A DNA stretch of 64,000 bases from Flavobacteriaceae bacterium (GTDB lineage Bacteria > Bacteroidota > Bacteroidia > Flavobacteriales > Flavobacteriaceae): the NCBI GenBank assembly GCA_016649715.1, contig JAENXC010000001.1:124001-188000 (forward strand). Direction: 5' to 3'. Under the pieces are notes generated by a model that worked only from the letters and a program-made list of their open reading frames with translations, was not told where the DNA came from and did not search any database. Positions 35,245 through 43,678 of the stretch are shown one piece after another. Numbering within the stretch: the stretch's first letter is position 1; the number at the start of each line of letters is the position of its first letter. The translations under genes and the position numbers were made by a program.

Positions 35245-36447
35245 CTACGGTTTTTTTGAAAATATTACGGTAGAACAATTTCCCCCAAAACCAAGGGAAT
35301 TGGACATTACAGTATTCAATTCCTTTTCTTTAAATTCCGTTTGCGGAATCATTGAAAATTCTTTCATAGGAGTTTTAAAATTCAGGTTCGGAAAAATCAC
35401 GTTGTGCTGTAGTGCCAGAACGGAATAGACCGCTTCAATTGCGCCAGCGGCTGCTAACGTGTGCCCCGTATATGCTTTTGTGGAACTGAATTCGGGCATT
35501 CCATTCCCAAAAACACGAAGTATTGCGCGTCCCTCTGAAAGGTCGTTATTACCAGTAGCAGTGCCGTGGGCGTTTATATAGTCTATTTGTGAAGGTTTTA
35601 AACCTGCCACTTTCAATGCTTTTTCCATCGCCAAAGTCGCACCATCGCCGTGGTCTGACGAAGCGGTTTGATGAAAGGCATCGTTGGCGTTGCCATAGCC
35701 TTTTACGTAAGCAAGCACTTTTTTGTTTTCGGTTTTTACCACTTCATCGCTTTCCAAAACCAGGAATGCAGCAGCTTCACCTAAATTTAAACCTTTTCGG
35801 TTTTCGTCAAAAGGAGTATTGTGTGTGTCGCTCAAAATCATCAAGGTTTTAAAGCCGTTGATGGTAAATTTTGAAAGACAATCTGCACCGCCAACCACCA
35901 CTCGGTCCAGCTTGCCCGATTTTATTAAACGTGCGCCAAGCATAATTGCGTTTGCCGCTGAGGAACACGCAGTGCTGATAGTTGTTACCAAACTTTCTTC
36001 AATACCTAACTGTTCCGCGATTTTTTGGGTAGAATCGCCAGCGGGGTGGCTTTCAATATATTTTTGCAGTACTTTTTCAGTAAGGTATTCGTAATAGTAT
36101 TTTTCGGTCATATCCATTCCACCAACGCTGGTGCCGCAAATGATGCCCGTTTTGTATTTTTTAATGTCAGTGATTCCTGCGTTTGCAACCGCTTCTTTTG
36201 CGGCAATGGCACCCAGTAATGCGGTGCGGGAATAATTGTTTGAAGACGGAAGGTTTAGTTGGGCAATCAATTCATCATTGGTGAATTTTACTTCCCCAAC
36301 CATAATTTCGCTGCGCTGAATTGTTTCAACATTGTCAACGCGGGTAATGCCTTTCTTTTCATTTATGAGCGCGTTGTAGTTTTCCGCCACATTGTTTCCA
36401 ATGGCAGAAATAATACCCATTCCGGTTATGGCTACGCCTTTGTTCAT
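35245..36447 (-). CDS. Beta-ketoacyl-ACP synthase (KAS II type), active
   Basis: A 400-residue ketosynthase with a full Cys-His-His triad: Cys in ISTACSSAANAIM (about residue 160), His in NAHGTATGNND (about 296) and His in YTGHTLAAAGAIE (about 329). It extends the acyl chain by decarboxylative condensation with malonyl-ACP. It probably partners the chain-length-factor-like protein at 33280 or acts as a second elongating enzyme. A 50-base gap separates it from the zeta-like gene. Confidence 0.92.
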   Translation of the reverse strand: MNKGVAITGMGIISAIGNNVAENYNALINEKKGITRVDNVETIQRSEIMVGEVKFTNDELIAQLNLPSSNNYSRTALLGAIAAKEAVANAGITDIKKYKTGIICGTSVGGMDMTEKYYYEYLTEKVLQKYIESHPAGDSTQKIAEQLGIEESLVTTISTACSSAANAIMLGARLIKSGKLDRVVVGGADCLSKFTINGFKTLMILSDTHNTPFDENRKGLNLGEAAAFLVLESDEVVKTENKKVLAYVKGYGNANDAFHQTASSDHGDGATLAMEKALKVAGLKPSQIDYINAHGTATGNNDLSEGRAILRVFGNGMPEFSSTKAYTGHTLAAAGAIEAVYSVLALQHNVIFPNLNFKTPMKEFSMIPQTEFKEKELNTVMSNSLGFGGNCSTVIFSKKP

Positions 36448-36464
36448 TTATTGATTTCGCTATA

Positions 36465-36535
36465 AAGGAGGTCTCGACTGTACTTCGGCTGCGCTCAGTG
36501 AAACACGCTCGTCTAGGCTTTGTCTCCTCAAACTC
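36465..36535. repeat. Flavobacterial intergenic repeat between ACP and ketosynthase genes
   Basis: The 113-base gap holds CTTCGGCTGCGCTCAGTG (36483-36500), a variant of the CTTCGACTGCGCTCAG motif scattered through flavobacterial genomes. It is flanked by short GGAGG/CCTCC complementary ends. It is an interruption in an otherwise tightly packed operon. Confidence 0.55.
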
Positions 36536-36560
36536 CGTCAAGAGGTTCTTAGATAAAAAA

Positions 36561-36818
36561 TTACTTTGTGCGGTGCTCCCCAATATAATCTGCCATTACC
36601 TGTACAGATTCAAATATTTTTTTGCCCTCTTTTGGGTCGCTCAAACGGATGCCGTAATCTTTGTCCAGCATCACGATTAGTTCCAAAGCGTCAATAGAGT
36701 CCAAACCAAGACCATCGCCAAAAAGCGCGTCATCGTCTGCAATATCTGCTACGGAAACATCTTCAAGATTCAATTGATTAATGATTTTCGCTTTCAGTTC
36801 TTCTTTTAATTCACTCAT
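36561..36818 (-). CDS. Acyl carrier protein
   Basis: An 85-residue acidic ACP. The phosphopantetheine attachment motif is GLGLDSIDALELI with Ser41, and helix III reads MADYIGEH. It would carry the growing polyene or the resorcinol precursor. It overlaps the half-length ketosynthase gene by four bases (ATGA), so the two are translationally coupled. It is one of two ACPs in the cluster; the other is at 47529. Confidence 0.93.
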   Translation of the reverse strand: MSELKEELKAKIINQLNLEDVSVADIADDDALFGDGLGLDSIDALELIVMLDKDYGIRLSDPKEGKKIFESVQVMADYIGEHRTK

Positions 36819-37432
36819 AATATATTGTATAATCTAGTTATTTCTTCAGTTTTATGTTCAATTTCACCTTCCTTTCCAACTAAATAAAGAAAGGCACTGT
36901 AGCTGTTTTCATCAAAATCTACCCAGCCACAGAGGGCTTTTTCGGCTTTCCCACTTCGCAATAAACTGTTGGCGTACAGTTGTAAGTGCTCGGCGTTAAA
37001 GCGGTCAAAGATAAAAAAACTATTTTCAGAATACAGCTTGTGTTTAATACTTATCTCGCCCAAACAAATATTTGGCAGCGTATAGACAAAAACCGCTGGA
37101 CTGGGGAAGTATTCCGCATCGTTTTCAATGGCCGCTTGGTGCTTTCGGTCAGTATCCAAACTGGAAGCTCTATTTGAAAAAATTAGGGCGATGTCATTCT
37201 CGTCTTCGTTCAAGTTTTCGCTTTTCAAAAGAACATCGGCAGCCAAAAAAGCTAATTTGCTGAGATTATCCATTTTGAAAAACTTGGAATAATCCGTCTT
37301 CAAAAATTTGTAGGCATTCTTTATAAAAGTTGAAAAATCTTCGGACTCATCACAAAAAAGAGCATTCCCATTCACCGAAATGGTCTGGTTTTTTATGTGG
37401 CAATAACTTTTTATGTGAAATTTATCAATCAA
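36815..37432 (-). CDS. Half-length ketosynthase-like protein
   Basis: A 205-residue protein that resembles only the N-terminal half of a beta-ketoacyl synthase. It contains ENDIALIFSNRASSLDTDRKHQ, FPSPAVFVYTLPNICLGEISIKHKLYSEN and ALCGWVDFDENSYSAFLYLV, which follow the KAS order up to the VVGG region and then stop. There is no nucleophile Cys at the expected place (ENSFFIFDRF) and no His half at all. Such short proteins recur in Bacteroidota pigment clusters and may be structural partners. It is not a fragment of the neighbouring genes, which are complete. Confidence 0.72.
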   Translation of the reverse strand: MIDKFHIKSYCHIKNQTISVNGNALFCDESEDFSTFIKNAYKFLKTDYSKFFKMDNLSKLAFLAADVLLKSENLNEDENDIALIFSNRASSLDTDRKHQAAIENDAEYFPSPAVFVYTLPNICLGEISIKHKLYSENSFFIFDRFNAEHLQLYANSLLRSGKAEKALCGWVDFDENSYSAFLYLVGKEGEIEHKTEEITRLYNIL

Positions 37433-37458
37433 CTTTAAAGATTATTTTATTGAACACC

Positions 37459-38553
37459 TTATAAAGTCCCCTTTGGGGATTTAGGGGCTTTCTTTTTGCA
37501 GACCAACATTGTGTGGTATTCACCAAGTTGTAAATCCTCTTTCAATTCCAAACCTGCTTTATCAATCAATTTTATAAAAACACTGGCAGGGTACATCTTG
37601 CTGTTTCCGTTTGCAAGTACTGTAAAATAAAGCGATGTGGCTTCTAAAATAAACTGTGAAGCCTTAAAAGCTTGTCTGTCGGTAAACGTTTCCACAATTA
37701 TCAATTCAGCATCCTCGTTCATCGAATCTGCACAAGTGCTCAATACTTTTACTATTTCATCTTCGGAAAAACAATCCAAAAACTGGGACATCCAAATAAG
37801 GTCTGCGCCTCTAGGAATTTGAGGGTTTTCAGAAAGCCAATCAATGGGATGACCGGAAATCCTGTCCTTAAAACCGTTGCTTTCGGCATTGGCCAAAGCC
37901 ATATTTAACTGGCCCGGCAAATCCACAATCGTTATGTTTACATCTTCATTGAAACCGCAACATTTAATGGAAAATTTGCCCGTATTTCCGCCAATATCAA
38001 AAAGGGTTTTCGGATTTCTCTCAAAAATCTTTTGAAGTGCTTCCCCAAAAATATCATCGGAATAATGATGATCAAAATCAAACCAGGCCTTTTGTTCTGC
38101 TGGTTTTAACTGGGAAAGCCCTTCGTAAATAGTTGACCACTGCCCGAGCTCTTTCAAACCTTCCGGCTTTCCGCTTTTGATGGATTCGTACAGATGAAAC
38201 AAACCTTTGTAACACACATCGTGGGCAAAATTGAGGTTCACGCTTGCAGTTTCATTATAATTTAGAAAATAGCCCACTTTGGTCAATTCGTATTGCTCGT
38301 CATCATTTTTACATACAATATTGGAGGTTTGGGCAATTTCCAGCAATACACCAACGCCATAAGTGCTGAGTGAAAGTTTTTCAGCAATTTCTTTGGCAGT
38401 GGGGCCGCCATTTTTCCTATTTTCAAAAATAAAATCGAGTATCCCCAATTTCCGTAGCGATACCGATGCCTGAAATACAAAGGGTGCAAAGGCAATGCGG
38501 TGCGCTTCTTCCAAAGCTTCCAAGGCATTTAAATTTTTAGTAATCGTTTGCAT
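37459..38553 (-). CDS. SAM-dependent O-methyltransferase
   Basis: A 364-residue methyltransferase of the plant-OMT/acetylserotonin type. An N-terminal winged-helix dimerisation domain (RKLGILDFIFE, TAKEIAEKLSLSTYGVGVLLE) precedes a Rossmann domain with motif I FDIGGNTGKFS (about residue 182) and motif II VDLPGQL. It may methylate a hydroxyl of the aryl head group or the resorcinol. The last ten codons (KAPKSPKGTL) are encoded by an intergenic repeat that has run into the gene. It overlaps the upstream ketosynthase by 17 bases. Confidence 0.9.
   Translation of the reverse strand: MQTITKNLNALEALEEAHRIAFAPFVFQASVSLRKLGILDFIFENRKNGGPTAKEIAEKLSLSTYGVGVLLEIAQTSNIVCKNDDEQYELTKVGYFLNYNETASVNLNFAHDVCYKGLFHLYESIKSGKPEGLKELGQWSTIYEGLSQLKPAEQKAWFDFDHHYSDDIFGEALQKIFERNPKTLFDIGGNTGKFSIKCCGFNEDVNITIVDLPGQLNMALANAESNGFKDRISGHPIDWLSENPQIPRGADLIWMSQFLDCFSEDEIVKVLSTCADSMNEDAELIIVETFTDRQAFKASQFILEATSLYFTVLANGNSKMYPASVFIKLIDKAGLELKEDLQLGEYHTMLVCKKKAPKSPKGTL
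37463..37482. repeat. 20-mer repeat, copy 1 (inside the methyltransferase 3' end)
   Basis: This 20-mer, with the palindromic core CCCCTTTGGGG, occurs again in inverted orientation at 42146-42165. Here it encodes the last residues of the methyltransferase and lies close to its stop codon. Confidence 0.85.
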
Positions 38554-39712
38554 TTATGGTTGGTTTGTTGTTTATTTTTTGAAAAATTACCGCCGTGTTG
38601 CAACCTCCAAAACCCGATGCCGTTTTCAGGAAAGTGGTCAATATTTTGGGTGTATTAGTTGTGATGATATTCATATTTTTTGAAACGCCAAGGTCGGAAA
38701 ATCCTTTGGAAATAAAAAGTGTATTTTTTTCCAAAGAATACATTCCCACAATGGTTTCCAGCAAACCTGAAGCGCCCAAAGTATGGCCAAAAAATCCTTT
38801 TAAACTGTTCAGTGGAATGTGTTCCATTTCCAATCTGCTAAAAGCAATAGCTTCCATTTCGTCATTGAAAGACGTAGCGGTGCCGTGTGCAGAAATATAA
38901 TCTAACTGCGAAGCCTCTAAATTTGCTTCTTTTAGCGCAGCTTTCACGCTTCGGAAAAGGCCTTCGCCAGTGCGCGAAGGTCCAGAAATATGATTAGCGT
39001 CGTTGCAAGTTGCATCTCCCAAAATTGCAACAGCTTCTTTTGGGAGATTTTTTGCAGAAGCAGTAACCAAAATACTGGCCGCTACTTCACCAAGATTTAT
39101 TCCAACTCTTTTTTCATCGTAAGGTTTGCACGGTTCTGCCGATAATGCTTGAAAGGAATTAAAGCCCGAAAGTATGAATTTTGAAAGCAAATCGCCACTG
39201 GTTATAAAAACGTGATTGTACTTTTTTTCAGAAATAAATCGCTTTGCAACTGAAATTGCCAAAATACCCGAAATACAGGCATTTGAAAGTACAATTGCTT
39301 CATTTTTAAAGCCGAAAAAAGTTTGGATTGTTTTTCCAAGTTCGCTTAGATAGACTCTGTTTTCTGGAAAATTACTGCCCTTTTCAAGAACATCTATATT
39401 TCCTTTCGTGGTAGAAATGAGCAAACCCACTTTTTCATTTAAAGGAATTTTTGAAGCATCGATTACTTTTTTCAACGAGAGAATCATCATCTGTTCCAGC
39501 TTTGTAAACTGGGAAGAATCTCCGATTTTGTTGAATTCACTTTTTACCACTTCCGAAGAAATCATTGAAGCACAAAATTGCTCTGGCAAAAGTGGAGAGT
39601 TTTCCTGTTTTTCAAGACCCGAAATGCCTTTTGATATTTTTTCAACAACCGTTTCGCTCTCAAAACCAAGACTACTGAATATATTGTTATGTGAAAGAAA
39701 GGTTTTGATCAT
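38537..39712 (-). CDS. Beta-ketoacyl-ACP synthase (KAS II type), active
   Basis: A 391-residue ketosynthase with the full triad: Cys in LSNACISGILAIS (about residue 145), His in ISAHGTATSFND and His in GFFGHTLGASGLLE. Its N-terminal domain is more divergent than that of the KAS at 35245 or 47774. It is one of three active KAS-II-type enzymes in the cluster, which may act at different stages such as first condensation versus elongation. It follows the thioesterase gene with a three-base gap. Confidence 0.9.
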   Translation of the reverse strand: MIKTFLSHNNIFSSLGFESETVVEKISKGISGLEKQENSPLLPEQFCASMISSEVVKSEFNKIGDSSQFTKLEQMMILSLKKVIDASKIPLNEKVGLLISTTKGNIDVLEKGSNFPENRVYLSELGKTIQTFFGFKNEAIVLSNACISGILAISVAKRFISEKKYNHVFITSGDLLSKFILSGFNSFQALSAEPCKPYDEKRVGINLGEVAASILVTASAKNLPKEAVAILGDATCNDANHISGPSRTGEGLFRSVKAALKEANLEASQLDYISAHGTATSFNDEMEAIAFSRLEMEHIPLNSLKGFFGHTLGASGLLETIVGMYSLEKNTLFISKGFSDLGVSKNMNIITTNTPKILTTFLKTASGFGGCNTAVIFQKINNKPTINANDY

Positions 39713-39715
39713 TTT

Positions 39716-40144
39716 TTAGAGTTCCATTTTTCTCTTCCACTTTGCGAAAAACTCAGGTTTTGTCAATGAAAGTTCGCCCTGTTCGTTCAAAAAAACCTGA
39801 ATGGTTTCACCCAAACAAACCAATCTTCCTTTTGGGTCAAAAATGCGGTAGTGAAATATCATTTTTGCTGCTGGGGAAGGAATAAAGGTCGTTTTTATGG
39901 TGGCCACATCGCCGTAACGCAACGGCAGCTTATGCTCGCAGGAAGATTTCACTATTGGAGACGTGTAGCCATTTGCCTTTTGTTCCAAATACGAAATGCC
40001 GTGCTCGCGGCCAAAAGCCTCTCGGCCATCTTCAAAATACTGAATATAATTGCCGTGCCACACAATTCCCAAAGGATCGGTCTCGGTGAAACGCACCCGG
40101 ATTTCGGAAGTAAAACTTATTTCGTTTTTATGGTCAGACGGCAT
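39716..40144 (-). CDS. 4-hydroxybenzoyl-CoA-thioesterase-type hot-dog thioesterase
   Basis: A 142-residue acyl thioesterase. The motif RFTETDPLGIVWHGNYIQYFEDGREAF contains the catalytic Asp (D23) of the 4HBT family. It would release or trim acyl chains from ACP or CoA, a common editing role in aryl polyene clusters. It overlaps the ABC permease stop region by 11 bases. Confidence 0.9.
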   Translation of the reverse strand: MPSDHKNEISFTSEIRVRFTETDPLGIVWHGNYIQYFEDGREAFGREHGISYLEQKANGYTSPIVKSSCEHKLPLRYGDVATIKTTFIPSPAAKMIFHYRIFDPKGRLVCLGETIQVFLNEQGELSLTKPEFFAKWKRKMEL

Positions 40145-41402
40145 TTTTCTTTTGATTATATATTATTGCTATTTTGATTGTTACAAGGAAGAACAACAAT
40201 AATAACGAAATTTCGGGAAGGATTTTAGCAAATCCCACATTTCTCAAAAATACATCGTAAAAAGCTTCCAAGCCCCAATTCATCGGGGAAATTTTGGAAA
40301 TCGATTGCATAAATTTCGGCATCACAAAAACAGGGACCCACACGCCGCCGAGCGCTGCTAAAATAACCACCAAAGTTGCCCCAAACGGTGCCGATTGTTC
40401 CTGGGTTTTTGTGATGGTTCCCAAAAGCAATCCTAAACCAATAGCTGCTAAACCTGAGAAAAATGCGACAACATATAGCATTGGCAACTTGCCCGAAACG
40501 TCAACTCCCGGAAGGCCAATGGCTGGGAAAAGATAGATTCCAACAAGCAACATCAGTGTGAATTGAATGAGGCAAACACCGAGATAAACGATGGTTTTTC
40601 CGCCCAAAACCGTTGCGTAATTCACGGGATTAGTGCGCAAACGCACAAAAGTACCTTGGTTTTTTTCCTTCACCAGATTGATGGAAAGCGGCACAATGAT
40701 GAAGAAAATAGCAAACAGTGTCCACGCCGGAACGTTGTGCTGAGCCGAGTTCGGAATAATTTCTGCGTTGTTTTTTGTGGGCAGGATTTCCTTGAAGGAT
40801 ATAAAGTTTTCAGTGTCGAAAATTGGCTCTGCACCATCTTCACCCAATTCCGTTTGAAAGGCTTTGTAAATACTTTGCGTTTCAATTTTTGAAATCATTT
40901 TATCGATGCCATTTTTTACCGAAGATTTAAAACTAACCTGTGTTGCTGGATCAAAATAAAGACGGACTTCCTTTTGTGGAATAACCACTTTCGCCACGGT
41001 CAAACTATCTTCTTCCAACCCAAATTTCGACAAAATTCCTTCCACATTTTGGTCCACTTTCTTTTGAAGAGAGGCCGAAAGATTTTCCGGAATTACAATG
41101 GCAAGCTGATATTCTCCAGAGAAAACTGCTTCTTTTGCTTCCTCTTCGGAAGATTTCTGAAGAATTTCAAACGAATTGGATTCGGAGAGGTTTTCGATTA
41201 TGTTTTTTGAAACTTCGCCTTTGTCATTATCCACCAAAAGCACGGGTATTTTTATATCGTTAATGGTTTTGAAGGTGCTGTCTTGCACTAATGTGATTAC
41301 GATGAGCAGCAACATCGGCATAATAAAAAGGATTGCTATTCCGCCCAAATCGCGGATAAGCAAAAGCATTTCTTTATATGTGGAAGCCCAGAGTTTATGC
41401 AT
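40134..41402 (-). CDS. ABC-2 type transporter permease
   Basis: From ATG 41402 the protein (422 residues) starts with a cytoplasmic piece and a first helix (GGIAILFIMPMLLLIVITLV). A large extracytoplasmic domain (about 50-220) follows, then five helices (LFAIFFIIVPLSINLV and onwards), the layout of ABC-2/YhhJ-like exporters. With the ATPase gene it overlaps by eight bases, it forms an exporter. The longer start at 41441 adds 13 residues within the ATPase gene. Cargo is probably pigment or lipid; this is inference. Confidence 0.88.
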   Translation of the reverse strand: MHKLWASTYKEMLLLIRDLGGIAILFIMPMLLLIVITLVQDSTFKTINDIKIPVLLVDNDKGEVSKNIIENLSESNSFEILQKSSEEEAKEAVFSGEYQLAIVIPENLSASLQKKVDQNVEGILSKFGLEEDSLTVAKVVIPQKEVRLYFDPATQVSFKSSVKNGIDKMISKIETQSIYKAFQTELGEDGAEPIFDTENFISFKEILPTKNNAEIIPNSAQHNVPAWTLFAIFFIIVPLSINLVKEKNQGTFVRLRTNPVNYATVLGGKTIVYLGVCLIQFTLMLLVGIYLFPAIGLPGVDVSGKLPMLYVVAFFSGLAAIGLGLLLGTITKTQEQSAPFGATLVVILAALGGVWVPVFVMPKFMQSISKISPMNWGLEAFYDVFLRNVGFAKILPEISLLLLFFLVTIKIAIIYNQKKNAV

Positions 41403-42138
41403 AATCGCGAAGGGCTTTTCCGGTTTGTGCCAAAAATACATCTTCCAGATTGTTGGCGCCGGTTTGGTTTTTTATAAGTTCTGAAGGAATTCCTTTTACA
41501 ATGATTTCACCATTATCGATAATAGCTACGTGGGTACAGAAAAATTCGGCTTCGTTTAAGTGATGCGAAGTGTAAACTATTGTGGTTCCTTGTTTATTGA
41601 GGAATTTTAAATGGTCAATAATCACGTTTTTAGATTGCACGTCAACACCCACGGTGGGCTCGTCTAAAAACAAAACTTTTGGTTGGTGAAGGATTCCTGC
41701 AATCAAGTTTACGCGGCGTTTCATTCCCCCCGAAAACGTGGCGGTTTTTTTATTGGCGAATTTGGAAAGCCCCATTATTTCCAAATGTTCGTTAATTGAT
41801 TTTCTTAAGGTTTCACCTTTAATTCCGTACATACTTCCGAAGTATTGCAAGTTTTCAAAAGCCGTGAGCGTTGGATAAAGTGCATATTCCTGTGGAACAA
41901 TGCCTATTAATTGCTTTAGTTGATTTTTGTGTTCCTTAAAATTCAGTCCGTTGATTGTGAAGGAACCCGAAGTTGGTTTTAAAAGGGAAGTAAGCATTGA
42001 AATAAGTGTAGTTTTTCCCGCGCCGTTTGGGCCGAGAAGCCCATAGATTTCGCCTTCTTCAACTTTCAAATTGAGGTTTTTTACCGCGTATTCTTCGGCA
42101 CCTTTGTATTTTTTTGAAAGTTGGTTTATTTGTATCAT
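41395..42138 (-). CDS. ABC transporter ATP-binding protein
   Basis: A 247-residue ABC ATPase with Walker A GPNGAGKT (residues 36-43), Q-loop VPQEYAL, signature FSGGMKRRVNL (about 134), Walker B VLFLDEPTVGVD (about 156) and the switch His in YTSHHLNE. It pairs with the ABC-2 permease gene that it overlaps. Together they form a one-plus-one exporter inside the pigment cluster. Confidence 0.95.
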   Translation of the reverse strand: MIQINQLSKKYKGAEEYAVKNLNLKVEEGEIYGLLGPNGAGKTTLISMLTSLLKPTSGSFTINGLNFKEHKNQLKQLIGIVPQEYALYPTLTAFENLQYFGSMYGIKGETLRKSINEHLEIMGLSKFANKKTATFSGGMKRRVNLIAGILHQPKVLFLDEPTVGVDVQSKNVIIDHLKFLNKQGTTIVYTSHHLNEAEFFCTHVAIIDNGEIIVKGIPSELIKNQTGANNLEDVFLAQTGKALRDYA

Positions 42139-42145
42139 TGTCTCT

Positions 42146-42165
42146 AAATCCCCAAAGGGGACTTT
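42146..42165. repeat. 20-mer repeat, copy 2
   Basis: Exact inverted copy of the 20-mer at 37463-37482, here filling most of the 27-base gap between the BtrH-like gene and the ABC ATPase gene. Confidence 0.85.
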
Positions 42166-43185
42166 TTAAATTGCTTTCTTCAACTTCTTAAAAAACACCT
42201 TTTCCAAATCGGCAATATGGTCCAGTTGGTCTGCTACTTTATTATAACTATCGGTTTGGCTCCCGACACTTCGGGAACGGTTTTTGTATATCCGGGAAGC
42301 TTCAAGGGCGAAATCGCGCCACAAATCGCCAATTTCGGTCATTTCTTTGGATAGTTCTACTAACTTTTCATTGTTGAGTAATTTTCCAGATTCCTGTAAA
42401 AACGCTGCATAAATATAGCGAAAACCGCCGCCACCAGTACCAATTTCTTCCTGCATCCGCACTACTTGTCCTAAATAATGGTTAGCGGTTTTAATTCCTT
42501 TTTGTTTTGGCCATTTACGGATTAAGCCAGCAATTTTGTGGATTCCCTTAACCCCAACAATGGGAACTGGCGCAAGCATCGCTTTGCACGTATCTTTTAT
42601 TCCTTTTACAATTGCTGTTTCAAGTTCCAGTTTTTCGGGAAAAGAAATAGGATAATACATATGCCCTTTTGGTGCGAAAGCCCCTTTTGCAAAACGAACT
42701 TTTTCTAATTCTTTTTCTGAAAGGGAAGTAACGCTTTCCATCACCGGATCGCTAATTAAATACCGATTGCCCTCCTTCCCATATACCACCATATTGTGCG
42801 CATTGAAGTGAAAACGGTATTCATCGGGAAAATAGAGCAGATTATAAACACCAACCTGCAACCCAACAGGATTGTTTCTTTCAAGATTTTCATCCAACCG
42901 AGCTTTGGCATCTTTTGGATTGCTGAATTTTTCGCGCTTCATTTTAATCCCAGTGCGCTTTGCGAATTTCTTAAAAATATGTCCCGGCAGCGCACGGTAG
43001 GTAATCACAGGTGCGTGATTCACTTTCAAAAAAGGAATATAACAAAACAACAAGCCGCTGCCAATACCAAAAACCATCGGCTCGCTGACGTTGAAACCGT
43101 TGTGTTTCATCAAGTTTGAAACCACACCGTTTTCGCAATGGGCAGATTGATGATGGGTGAAATTAATTATTATTTCTGGTTTCAA
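42166..43185 (-). CDS. BtrH-like (DUF4872) acyltransferase/peptidase-fold protein
   Basis: A 339-residue protein of the BtrH_N plus DUF4872 type. The N-terminal papain-like part has Cys17 in HHQSAHCENGVVSNLM, a His in RFHFNAHNMVVYGKEGNRY and an Asp in LISDPVMESVT, a likely catalytic triad. The C-terminal half is helical (VKGIKDTCKAML to the end). BtrH in butirosin biosynthesis moves an acyl group from a carrier protein to an amine, so an ACP-to-acceptor acyl transfer fits here. A short inverted repeat (TCCCGA/TCGGGA, near 42262-42276) lies inside the coding sequence. Confidence 0.83.
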   Translation of the reverse strand: MKPEIIINFTHHQSAHCENGVVSNLMKHNGFNVSEPMVFGIGSGLLFCYIPFLKVNHAPVITYRALPGHIFKKFAKRTGIKMKREKFSNPKDAKARLDENLERNNPVGLQVGVYNLLYFPDEYRFHFNAHNMVVYGKEGNRYLISDPVMESVTSLSEKELEKVRFAKGAFAPKGHMYYPISFPEKLELETAIVKGIKDTCKAMLAPVPIVGVKGIHKIAGLIRKWPKQKGIKTANHYLGQVVRMQEEIGTGGGGFRYIYAAFLQESGKLLNNEKLVELSKEMTEIGDLWRDFALEASRIYKNRSRSVGSQTDSYNKVADQLDHIADLEKVFFKKLKKAI

Positions 43186-43200
43186 GTTTCTGGTTTTTCC

Positions 43201-43246
43201 CCCCAGCCCCTAAAGCAGAGAATACTGGCTCCCTTTAGGGTTGGGG
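43201..43246. repeat. Inverted repeat in the gap before the BtrH-like gene
   Basis: Arms CCCCAGCCCCTAAAG and CTTTAGGGTTGGGG (one G-T mismatch, one bulge) are separated by 17 bases and fill the 83-base gap. The CCCTTTAGGG motif is a frequent Bacteroidota intergenic element. Confidence 0.7.
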
Positions 43247-43268
43247 TAATTTATTTTCAATTATATTT

Positions 43269-43676
43269 TTATTTTTCTAAACTCATCGACTTCAGTTTAT
43301 CTACTGAAATATCAAATGCTTCAGCATATTTATTCAAGGTTTTGCGGCTCAATTTTTTAAAAACTGAAGGTTTAAAATGTCTTTTTACTTTCCAGTGCCA
43401 AAAGCCTACGTAGCTGGCCAAAATACCCACGTCCATTTTGTGGAGTTCCATATAATATTCAATGGGGCTGGTTTCACCCGCAATTACACGGTTCTTAGCT
43501 TCAGCAATTCGCTCGTTGATTTCTTCAATTGCGTTTTTTAATGCTACCGTTTTTGGTTCCCAACCACTGCTGTTTTCTGTGGTGTATTCACCATTTTCAT
43601 CCACGGCATAGCATAGCTCACGGAAATTTGCGGATTCCAGATTGCTTTTGTCCTGCGGCACTTCTTTTTTCTTCAT
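43269..43676 (-). CDS. Conserved-looking 135-residue protein of unknown function
   Basis: I cannot name a family. The protein has no signal peptide or membrane segment. The first half is acidic and helical (KTVALKNAIEEINERIAEAKNRVI). The C-terminal part (about 85-135), VGFWHWKVKRHFKPSVFKKLSRKTLNKYAEAFDISVDKLKSM, looks like the last helices of a Cro/XRE-type helix-turn-helix domain, so a DNA-binding or adaptor role is possible. It sits between a dehydratase gene (two-base gap) and the BtrH-like gene. Confidence 0.7.
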   Translation of the reverse strand: MKKKEVPQDKSNLESANFRELCYAVDENGEYTTENSSGWEPKTVALKNAIEEINERIAEAKNRVIAGETSPIEYYMELHKMDVGILASYVGFWHWKVKRHFKPSVFKKLSRKTLNKYAEAFDISVDKLKSMSLEK

Positions 43677-43678
43677 AA

